Of a stretch of DNA of 58,703 nt, positions 52,518 through 58,703 are shown piece after piece. Location of the stretch: contig CANPVF010000115.1 in NCBI GenBank assembly GCA_947581645.1, positions 1-58,703 of the forward strand, read 5' to 3'. The stretch comes from Candidatus Caribbeanibacter nitroreducens. Lineage in GTDB: Bacteria; Gemmatimonadota; Gemmatimonadetes; Palauibacterales; Palauibacteraceae. The stretch's first letter is position 1. The number at the start of each line of letters is the position of its first letter. The position numbers and the translations under genes are program-made. A model generated the notes under the pieces. The model did not search any database. It was given only the letters and a program-made list of their open reading frames with translations, and was not told the DNA's origin.

Positions 52518-53903
52518 TCAGCCGGCCTCGTCGCGGTGGGACTTGGACTCGAACAGCGTCCATTCCTTGTGGAAATGGAGGTCCACGGTGCCGGTGGGGC
52601 CGTTTCGCTGCTTGCCGATGATCAGCTCGGTGTCGCCCTCGATCTCGGCGATGTCGTCGCGCTCGGGATCGGCGTACTGCTCGGGTCGGTACACGAACAT
52701 CACCAGGTCGGCGTCCTGCTCGATGGCGCCGCTCTCCCGCAGGTCGGCGAGCACGGGCCGGTGGTCCTGCCGCTGCTCCGGCGCCCGGGAGAGCTGGGAG
52801 AGCCCGAGGACGGGCACGTTGAGCTCCTTGGCGACGGCCTTCATCCCCCGGGAGATCTCGCTGATCTCCTGCTGCCGGTTCTCGGCGTCCCGGGGTCCCG
52901 TCATCAGCTGCAGGTAGTCCAGGACGATCAGGTCCAGGCCGACCTCGGCGCTGAGCCGCCGCGCCTTGGACCGGAGCTCGAGCACGTTGATGGCCGCCGT
53001 GTCGTCGATCCACAGCGGCGCCGTGTTCAGGAGACCGGCGGCCCGGGCCAGGCGCTCGTACTCGTCGTCCTGCAGCCGGCCCCGCCTGAGGCGGGCCGAG
53101 TTCACCCGCCCCTCGGCGCAGAGGAGCCGCTGGACCAGGGACTCCTTGGACATCTCCAGCGAGAACATGGCCACGTGCTGCTCGTGGTCGATGGCCGCGT
53201 GCTGGGCGAAGTTCAGCGCCAGCGCGGTCTTCCCCATGGACGGGCGGCCCGCGAGGATCGTCAGGCTCCCGGGCTGGAAGCCCGAGGTCATCTCGTCCAG
53301 GTCCGGGTACCCGGTGGGGACCCCGGTGACCGAGTCCGGGCTCTGCTGCAGCTCCTCGATGTGCTCGAAGGTGGGCCACAGGATCTCCTTGATCCACACG
53401 AAGCCGGAGCGCTGGCTCTGCTGCGCGATCTGGAAGATCCGCTGCTCCGCCCGGTCCAGCGTCTCGTCTACCTCGCCGGCCGGCGCGTCGTAGGCGTCCT
53501 GAATGATGTCCGTCGAGGTCTCGATGAGCCGCCGGAGCACCGCCTTGTCCCGCAGGATGCGGGTGTGGTACTCGATGTTGGCCCCGGTGGGAACGGCGTC
53601 GACGAGCTGGGCCAGGTAGGGCATGCCCCCCACCGCCTCGAGCTCGTCGTTGGACTTCAGCTCGTTGGAGAGCGTGGTGACGTCGATGACCTCGCCCCGG
53701 TTGTAGAGGCGGGCCATGGCGCGGAAGACCCGTCGGTTGGCCTCCTTGTAGAAGAAGTCCTCCTCGACGGTCTCCACCGCCCGGGCGACGGCGTCGCCGT
53801 CGATGAGCATCCCGCCCAGGACGGAGATCTCCGCCTCCTCCGACCACGGCACCTCGCGGCCGCCGTAGGATTCCGCGTCTCGGGCGATGGCAGGATCAAC
53901 CAT
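52518..53903 (-). CDS. dnaB: Replicative DNA helicase DnaB
   Basis: A 461-residue hexameric helicase. The N-terminal helical domain begins near VPWSEEAEISVLGGML. Walker A GRPSMGKTAL has K225, Walker B is LIVLDYLQLM, and the LSQLSRAPEQR and DLRESGAIEQDADLV motifs are intact; no intein interrupts them. The ATG overlaps the glycosylase stop by eight bases (ATGGTTGA). Confidence 0.97.
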   Translation of the reverse strand: MVDPAIARDAESYGGREVPWSEEAEISVLGGMLIDGDAVARAVETVEEDFFYKEANRRVFRAMARLYNRGEVIDVTTLSNELKSNDELEAVGGMPYLAQLVDAVPTGANIEYHTRILRDKAVLRRLIETSTDIIQDAYDAPAGEVDETLDRAEQRIFQIAQQSQRSGFVWIKEILWPTFEHIEELQQSPDSVTGVPTGYPDLDEMTSGFQPGSLTILAGRPSMGKTALALNFAQHAAIDHEQHVAMFSLEMSKESLVQRLLCAEGRVNSARLRRGRLQDDEYERLARAAGLLNTAPLWIDDTAAINVLELRSKARRLSAEVGLDLIVLDYLQLMTGPRDAENRQQEISEISRGMKAVAKELNVPVLGLSQLSRAPEQRQDHRPVLADLRESGAIEQDADLVMFVYRPEQYADPERDDIAEIEGDTELIIGKQRNGPTGTVDLHFHKEWTLFESKSHRDEAG

Positions 53904-54720
53904 TCGTGCTCTCGGGCTTCCGGTCGCGCGCGTCGTCCACCATCCGGCGGACCTTCTGCAGGTCCTCCCAGGTGGGGCGAGTCCAGTTCGGGTTTCGCAG
54001 CAGGGCCGCCGGGTGATACGTGACGGCCAGCGGGTAGCCCCGGAACTCGTGCTCCTGCTGCCTCATGCTCCGGATCGAGTCACGGACGTCCAGGAGCGTC
54101 CGGGAGGCGAATGACCCGAACGCCAGGATCACCGCGGGATCGATCAGCTCGATCTGCCGGAGAAGATACGGCGAGCAGCGATCGATCTCACCCGGCTCCG
54201 GGTCGCGGTTTCCGGGGGGACGGCACTTGAGCACGTTGCAGATGAAGACCTCCTCCCGCCGGAATCCGGCGCTCAGGAGCAGCCGGTCCAGGAGCTTGCC
54301 CGCGCGTCCCACGAACGGGCGTCCGGTCCGATCCTCCTCCGCCCCCGGCGCCTCTCCGACACAGACCAGGCGCGCCGTGCGGCTGCCCTCGCCGAAGACC
54401 ACGCTGGACCGCTCCTCGTGCAGGGGACAGCGGACGCACGATTCGGCCACCTCGCGCAGGGAGTCCAGGTCCGGCAGGGCCTCGATCTCCTGCGCCGTTC
54501 CCTCACGGGAGAGACGCTCCAGGTCCGTGACCTCGCCCCCCTCTGCTCCGGCCTCTTCGTCCGACCGGGTCACGTCGTCGGCCCGCCCGCCGCGCTCCAC
54601 GGCCCGGTCCAGGCGTCGAATGGCGCGCACGACCTCGGCCCGCGTCCGTCCGGGCAACTCGATGGGCGGCTCCTCCAGCGACCGCCGGGTCTGGAGGTAG
54701 CGGCGGAGAAGCTCGGACAC
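53896..54720 (-). CDS. Uracil-DNA glycosylase, family 4 (iron-sulfur type)
   Basis: A 274-residue glycosylase that removes uracil from DNA. Cluster ligands C95, C98, C166 and C182 match the family-4 spacing. GEAPGAEEDRTGRPFVGRAG is the uracil/DNA motif and HPAALLRNP the C-terminal His motif. The first about 80 residues are an extra, charged N-terminal region, possibly a protein-protein arm. The GTG start has GGAGGAG four bases upstream, one base after the coaBC stop. Confidence 0.94.
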   Translation of the reverse strand: MSELLRRYLQTRRSLEEPPIELPGRTRAEVVRAIRRLDRAVERGGRADDVTRSDEEAGAEGGEVTDLERLSREGTAQEIEALPDLDSLREVAESCVRCPLHEERSSVVFGEGSRTARLVCVGEAPGAEEDRTGRPFVGRAGKLLDRLLLSAGFRREEVFICNVLKCRPPGNRDPEPGEIDRCSPYLLRQIELIDPAVILAFGSFASRTLLDVRDSIRSMRQQEHEFRGYPLAVTYHPAALLRNPNWTRPTWEDLQKVRRMVDDARDRKPESTNG

Positions 54721-54721
54721 G

Positions 54722-55930
54722 TCACTCCTCCAGCCGCTCTTCGATGCGCCGAACCAGCCGCTCTCCCGCCTCGTCCTTGGAGAGGAGCGGCCACTCCTCG
54801 GTGGTCCCGTCGTCCTCGAGGAGCGTCAGGCGATTGGTCGTCGTCTCGAGCCCGGTCTCCTCGCTGATTTCGTTCAGGGCCACGATCTGGAGTCCCTTCT
54901 CCTCGAGTTTCCGGCGCGCGTTCTCCCGCGCGTCGTCCGTCTCCAGCGCGAACCCCACCGTGAAGATCCCTCCCTCCTCCCGCGCCTGCCGGGTCTCCGC
55001 CAGCAGGTCGGGGCCCGGCTCCAGCTCCAGGGTCAGGCTCTCCCGCCCGCCGCGCTTGATCTTGCCGGTCTCCGGCGCGGAGGGCCGGAAGTCCGAGACG
55101 GCGGCGCTCATCACGAGCGCCCTGCTTCCGGCCAGCTCCCCGTGCAGCGCGTCCAGCATCTCTTCGGCGGTCTCCACCTCGGTGACCGCGGGCCCGTGCG
55201 GCGGGTCGACCGTACCCGGACCGGTGACCAGCGAGACTTCCGCCCCGCGCCGCCAGGCGGCCGCCGCCACTCCGTAGCCCATCCGCCCCGACGAGCGGTT
55301 GGTGAGGAAGCGCACCGGATCCACGTGGGCCCGCGTCGGACCGGCCGTCACGACCACCTTCTCGCCGTCCAGCGGTCCTCCGCCGCACGCGGCCCGGAAC
55401 GCCATCCGCTCCGTCTCGGCGACGATGGTGTCCGGCTCGGCCATGCGGCCGGGACCGACCTCTCCCTCGGCCAGCTCGCCGCTGTCGGGCCCGACCACCG
55501 TCACGCCGCGGTCCTCCAGGACGGCGACGTTGTCCCGCGTGGCGGCGTTCTCCCACATGCGCGTGTTCATGGCGGGAGCGACCAGGACCGGACCGTCGGC
55601 GGCCAGGACCGCCGTGCTCGCCAGGTCGTCGGCCCGTCCCCCGGCCATGCGTGCCAGGAAGTCCGCCGTGGCCGGCGCCACGACGACGGCATCCACGTCC
55701 CGTCCCAGCTCCAGGTGGGCCATGGGGCGGTCCCAGATGTCCTCCTCCAGGCGACGTCCCGTGAGGCCCTCGAAGGTGGCGCGGCCCACGAAATTCTCGG
55801 CACGGGGTGTCATGACGACGTCAACGTCGGCGCCGCGACGGAGCATCTCCCGGACCAGGTATCCGCACTTGTATGCCGCGATCCCCGCCGTGACGACGAG
55901 GAGGATGCGCCGGTCGTCGAGCCCGCTCAT
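54722..55930 (-). CDS. coaBC: Bifunctional phosphopantothenoylcysteine decarboxylase/synthetase
   Basis: A 402-residue enzyme for two steps of coenzyme A synthesis. The flavin-dependent CoaC half has H72 (MAHLELG) and N122 (APAMNTRMWE). The position of the E. coli catalytic cysteine (ACGDIGPGRM) is E155 here (AEGEVGPGRM). The CoaB half has TAGPTRAHVDPVRF, NRSSGRMG and the GKIKRG lysine. The ATG has no purine-rich ribosome site, and a strong hairpin lies 14 bases upstream. Confidence 0.95.
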   Translation of the reverse strand: MSGLDDRRILLVVTAGIAAYKCGYLVREMLRRGADVDVVMTPRAENFVGRATFEGLTGRRLEEDIWDRPMAHLELGRDVDAVVVAPATADFLARMAGGRADDLASTAVLAADGPVLVAPAMNTRMWENAATRDNVAVLEDRGVTVVGPDSGELAEGEVGPGRMAEPDTIVAETERMAFRAACGGGPLDGEKVVVTAGPTRAHVDPVRFLTNRSSGRMGYGVAAAAWRRGAEVSLVTGPGTVDPPHGPAVTEVETAEEMLDALHGELAGSRALVMSAAVSDFRPSAPETGKIKRGGRESLTLELEPGPDLLAETRQAREEGGIFTVGFALETDDARENARRKLEEKGLQIVALNEISEETGLETTTNRLTLLEDDGTTEEWPLLSKDEAGERLVRRIEERLEE

Positions 55931-55943
55931 CGGGAGTCAGGGA

Positions 55944-55966
55944 GGGCCGGAGCGGCGCTCCGGCCC
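55944..55966 (-). terminator. 10-base-pair GC hairpin between rpoZ and coaBC
   Basis: A perfect inverted repeat GGGCCGGAGC/GCTCCGGCCC with a 3-base loop lies 13 bases after the rpoZ stop and 14 before the coaBC ATG. It has no U-tract. It could end or stabilise the rpoZ message, or control access to the coaBC start. Confidence 0.45.
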
Positions 55967-55979
55967 GTGGGGAGGGTGC

Positions 55980-56201
55980 TCAGTCGCTGCTGCCGCGTCG
56001 CCTGTCGACGATCCGGAAGTCGATCTGCCCGGAGCTGAGTGCGTCCAGCGCCACGCTGGTGAGCTTGGTCCCGCCGTAGGGCGAGCGCCCCAGGGGGAGC
56101 GAGTTCAGCTCCCGGGCGTACTTCGCCGCCACCAGCGTGCCCATGTACTTGTTGCCGGCCACCCTGGCCAGCTCGTCCGGCTCGTAGACCTTCATGCTCA
56201 T
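55980..56201 (-). CDS. rpoZ: RNA polymerase subunit omega
   Basis: A 73-residue omega subunit. NKYMGTLVAAKYARELN is the conserved helix contacting the beta-prime subunit, followed by KLTSVALDALSSGQIDFRIV. The ATG at 56201 overlaps the gmk stop as ATGA, with AGGTGG seven bases upstream. The gmk-rpoZ-coaBC order is widely conserved and supports the call. Confidence 0.92.
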   Translation of the reverse strand: MSMKVYEPDELARVAGNKYMGTLVAAKYARELNSLPLGRSPYGGTKLTSVALDALSSGQIDFRIVDRRRGSSD

Positions 56202-56914
56202 GCTTCGTCCACCTCTCCTGGTGCGGCCGACTCGCCGGAGGCGGCCGCGCGGTGAATCTCGTCGACGAATTCCTCGGCTGCTACTTGTACGCTCTCGCCC
56301 AGCCGTTCGATCCGGGAGCTCTCGGCATCCACGATGGCCTCCACCCGGCTGACGGCCTCGCGCAGGCGGTCGTTCACCACCACGTAGTCGAACTCTTCCA
56401 TGGCGGCCAGCTCGCTCTCGGCGGAGCGGAGCCGACGCCTCAGACGTGCCGTGTCCTCCGTCCCGCGTCCCCGCAGCCGGCGCAGGATCTCGTCGCCGCT
56501 GGGGGGCACCACGAAGATGGAGACCGTCTCGTCCAGGCGCTCCCGGACCGAGCGTGCGCCCTGGACGTCGATGTCCAGGAGCAGCTTCTCGCCGGCCTCC
56601 CTGGCCTCGAGGAAATTCGAGCGGGGGGTGCCGTAGAGCGCACCGTGGACCTCGGCCCACTCCAGAAAGCCGTCCTCGTCCCGGAGGCGCTCGAACTCGG
56701 TCCGGTCCATGAAGTGGTAGTCCTCGCCGTCGGCCTCTCCCGGCCTGGCGTCCCGAGTGGTGGCCGAGATCGAGAACCGGATGTCGGACCGCAGCTCCAC
56801 GAGCTGTCGACCGATCGTGGTCTTCCCGCTCCCGGAGGGGCCGGCGAGGACGACCGGAAAGGGATCGGCGGCGAGCCGCTCCCGTTCGGGGGTGGGGGCT
56901 GGGTTCCTCCTCAT
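56198..56914 (-). CDS. gmk: Guanylate kinase
   Basis: A 238-residue kinase phosphorylating GMP. The P-loop AGPSGSGKTT is at residues 24-33, and the GMP-binding segment SISATTRDARPGEADGEDY follows. FLEWAEVHGALYGT and LLLDIDVQGA are conserved. About 30 residues at the C-terminus extend beyond the usual fold. The ATG at 56914 overlaps the yicC stop as ATGA. Confidence 0.95.
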   Translation of the reverse strand: MRRNPAPTPERERLAADPFPVVLAGPSGSGKTTIGRQLVELRSDIRFSISATTRDARPGEADGEDYHFMDRTEFERLRDEDGFLEWAEVHGALYGTPRSNFLEAREAGEKLLLDIDVQGARSVRERLDETVSIFVVPPSGDEILRRLRGRGTEDTARLRRRLRSAESELAAMEEFDYVVVNDRLREAVSRVEAIVDAESSRIERLGESVQVAAEEFVDEIHRAAASGESAAPGEVDEA

Positions 56915-57795
56915 TCCACGTTCTCCACCTGTTCTCGGATGCCCTCGAGCTCGTTCTTCATCTCCACCACGTGTCGGGAGATCTCGGCGTCGTTGCCCTT
57001 CGCTCCCGTCGTGTTCAACTCCCGGTGCAATTCCTGGGCGAGGAAGCTCATGCGTCGGCCCACCGGCTCCTCCTCGGCCTCGTGAACGAGCTCCCGGAAG
57101 CCCTCCACGTGCGACCGGGCGCGGGAGAGCTCCTCGCCCACGTCCCACTTGTCGGCCAGGTGGGCGATCTCCTGGGCCACCCGGTCGGTGTCCACGTCCT
57201 CCTCGTCGACGAGCTCCGATGCGGCCCCGAGCAGCCGGTTCCGCTCCTTCTCCAGCCGCTCCGGGGCCAGCTCCTCGACCCGGTCCAGGCCCTCGAGGAT
57301 GGCTCCCAGGTGTCCCTCCAGGTCCTCGGCCAGGCGCTCCCCCTCGCGGCGTCGCATCTCGACGGTCTCCTCCAGGGCGGCCCCCAGAAGCTCCAGGACG
57401 TCGTCCAGATCCAGCCAGTCGTGCTCCACCCGGCGCCGCTCCCGGAGGAGGTCGTCCCCGAGCGCCACGGCCGCCACGTCCACCTCGCCCGCCAGACCGT
57501 GGGCCTCCTTCAGCCGGCGGAGCGCCCGCACCCGGGCCGCGGCCCGGTCCTCGTCCAGCTCCAGCCGCTCGGCTCCGGACTCGGCCCCCTCCACGTCCAC
57601 CCGGACCTTCACGCTCCCGCGGCTGAGCCGCTCGCCGATCCGGCGCTTGATGGGCTCCTCCCAGGCGTCGGTGTTCGGGGGAAGGCGCGTGGAGACCCGG
57701 AGGTGCCGGTGGTTGACGCTCCGGACCTCCACCTCGACGCGACCCTGCTCGGTCTCCCGGGAGGCCGAGCCGTACCCGGTCATGCTGCGGATCAT
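56911..57795 (-). CDS. yicC: YicC/YloC family endoribonuclease
   Basis: A 294-residue YicC-family protein, shown in E. coli to be an endoribonuclease in small-RNA turnover. It starts MIRSMTGYGSASRE, with VEVRSVNHRHLR near residue 23. The C-terminal segment GRRMSFLAQELHRELNTTGAK is the family's most conserved part. The middle is a long acidic helical region. GGAGAGGGG precedes the ATG. The yicC-gmk link is conserved. Confidence 0.94.
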   Translation of the reverse strand: MIRSMTGYGSASRETEQGRVEVEVRSVNHRHLRVSTRLPPNTDAWEEPIKRRIGERLSRGSVKVRVDVEGAESGAERLELDEDRAAARVRALRRLKEAHGLAGEVDVAAVALGDDLLRERRRVEHDWLDLDDVLELLGAALEETVEMRRREGERLAEDLEGHLGAILEGLDRVEELAPERLEKERNRLLGAASELVDEEDVDTDRVAQEIAHLADKWDVGEELSRARSHVEGFRELVHEAEEEPVGRRMSFLAQELHRELNTTGAKGNDAEISRHVVEMKNELEGIREQVENVE

Positions 57796-57808
57796 CTCTT
57801 CCCCTCTC

Positions 57809-58703
57809 CTAGTTCCTGAACGACCATTTGATGCCGAAGGAGTTCCGGATGGGCGGGAACTGCTGGCCCGCCAGGTTGCCCCGGAGGATCCGGTTCGCGT
57901 TCTCCTGCCGGTACCAGATGCGCGCGTCGACGACCCGGAGCACGATGCTCCACTCGGTCTCGGTCCGCGACGGCACCGCCTCGACCTGGCGGGTGGCCGG
58001 GTTCACGCTGTTCATGGCGCTCCGGTACCGGGTGCCGAACCGGAGCCGCACCCCCAGGTCTCCCTGGAAGAACTCGTCCACGAAGCGCAGCTCGGCGCGG
58101 GCCAGGTTCAGGGGTACGTACAGCAGGGGGCCCGGCCCCTCGTTCCGGCTCCTGCGGTAGCTCACGTCCAGCACCACGGGGCTCACGTCGGCGTCGAGGA
58201 TCGATGCCACCGGGACGACGGGCCCCTCCACGCTCCCCTGGCCCAGCAGGAGCCGGGCGTCGGAGGCGGGCGCGACGCCCCGGTCGAAGGTGGCGGAGAA
58301 CGGCAGCTGACGGCTGAGGTCCTGCAGCGCGCCCAACCCCGAGAGGCGGTAGGGCCCGAGGGAGATCGACGCGCCGCCCCGGTACTCCTCGAAGCTGATC
58401 GTGTCGGCCCGTCCCAGCCACGGGCGCGGGACGCCTCGGGTGCCGCGGGCGCCCGAGGCGTGGAGCGTGGCACCGACCCCCAGGTCCGGCGTCCAGCGGA
58501 GGCCCGCCCGGTAGGAGCGGGTGGCGAAGCCCCCCCACTCCGCCGCGCGAAGCCCCCCGTCCACCCGGAGCCCGGCGCCGGGACTCAGGCCCGCGGCCAG
58601 GCGTCCCTCGACGTCCGGCCGCGAGGGGCCCGACCACGTCCGGAACGAGGCCCGGCCGAAGCCCCACGGCCGCTCGGCCTGGATCGCCAGGCTCCCCCCT
58701 TCC
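57809..58703 (-). CDS. Outer-membrane beta-barrel protein (C-terminal 297 residues; N-terminus beyond the right edge)
   Basis: The frame is open to base 58703, so the start is outside the window; an apparent GTG at 58564 is internal. Regular alternation of hydrophobic and polar residues, many Gly/Arg/Tyr, and a final strand ending SFGIKWSFRN with an aromatic near the C-terminus fit an outer-membrane barrel recognised by the Bam machine. I cannot place it in a named family; a porin-like or TonB-type barrel are both possible. It ends 13 bases before yicC and is likely co-transcribed. Confidence 0.68.
   Translation of the reverse strand, partial: EGGSLAIQAERPWGFGRASFRTWSGPSRPDVEGRLAAGLSPGAGLRVDGGLRAAEWGGFATRSYRAGLRWTPDLGVGATLHASGARGTRGVPRPWLGRADTISFEEYRGGASISLGPYRLSGLGALQDLSRQLPFSATFDRGVAPASDARLLLGQGSVEGPVVPVASILDADVSPVVLDVSYRRSRNEGPGPLLYVPLNLARAELRFVDEFFQGDLGVRLRFGTRYRSAMNSVNPATRQVEAVPSRTETEWSIVLRVVDARIWYRQENANRILRGNLAGQQFPPIRNSFGIKWSFRN

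Noticed and set aside
50250-54023. A 1257-codon plus-strand open frame
   Set aside because: It lies wholly opposite sua5, radA and dnaB, whose catalytic motifs are intact. Composition and lack of domains mark it as a shadow frame.
1-58703. CRISPR arrays, insertion sequences or a defence or secondary-metabolite system
   Set aside because: No regularly spaced repeats, transposase motifs, terminal inverted repeats or marker genes were found; nearly all sequence is accounted for by core metabolic and informational genes.

Overview
This is a 58.7 kb, very GC-rich chromosomal segment dominated by housekeeping genes. Almost all of it is coding, and nearly everything reads on the minus strand. Acidic proteins, GTG starts, a shikimate/coenzyme A/replication gene block and outer-membrane beta-barrel proteins at both ends point to a Gram-negative, probably marine or salt-adapted bacterium. 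Gemmatimonadota is my best guess from gene style and order. That is an inference; no rRNA or tRNA is present to settle it. I found no IS element, prophage, CRISPR array or tRNA, and no gene-free stretch longer than about 190 bases.

Transcription on the minus strand runs from high to low coordinates. Right block (58703 to 47402): the C-terminal part of an outer-membrane barrel protein, then yicC, gmk, rpoZ, coaBC, a family-4 uracil-DNA glycosylase, dnaB, radA, a Sua5/YrdC protein, a YwlE-like phosphatase, aroE, pheA and a ComF-type phosphoribosyltransferase, mostly joined by 4-base stop/start overlaps. Next come gap, pgk, tpiA and secG (lower glycolysis plus a translocase subunit). A plus-strand RNase HI-like gene separates them from carA, sppA and an HU gene. 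A plus-strand class I aminotransferase with a clear sigma-70 promoter faces HU. After two coupled small unknown genes come mdh and sdhC-sdhD-sdhA-sdhB, an NfeD-like protein and DUF423.

A short plus-strand pair (alpha/beta hydrolase, dcd) lies divergently from the left block. That block is about 31 kb of uninterrupted minus-strand genes: nuoA-B-CD-E-F-G-H-I-J-K-L-M-N (complex I), algC-like phosphohexomutase, a UPF0182 membrane protein, carbamate kinase, sucC-sucD, ndk, yceD-rpmF-plsX, fabD-fabG-acpP-fabF, a degenerate IspF-like gene, dedA, xerD, a nitroreductase, and the start of an outer-membrane protein with a bactofilin-like segment.

Together the genes cover electron entry to the quinone pool (Nuo, Sdh), the TCA steps feeding it (SucCD, Sdh, Mdh), lower glycolysis, fatty-acid and phospholipid initiation, and a replication/repair/nucleotide block. 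I see no wholly new defence or biosynthetic system. The most unusual items are an IspF-like protein stripped of catalytic residues inside the fab cluster, an RNase HI-like protein lacking two of four catalytic acids, a short NuoG that keeps the N7 cluster motif, a CRP-type palindrome before nuoA, and GC hairpins without U-tracts after several genes.
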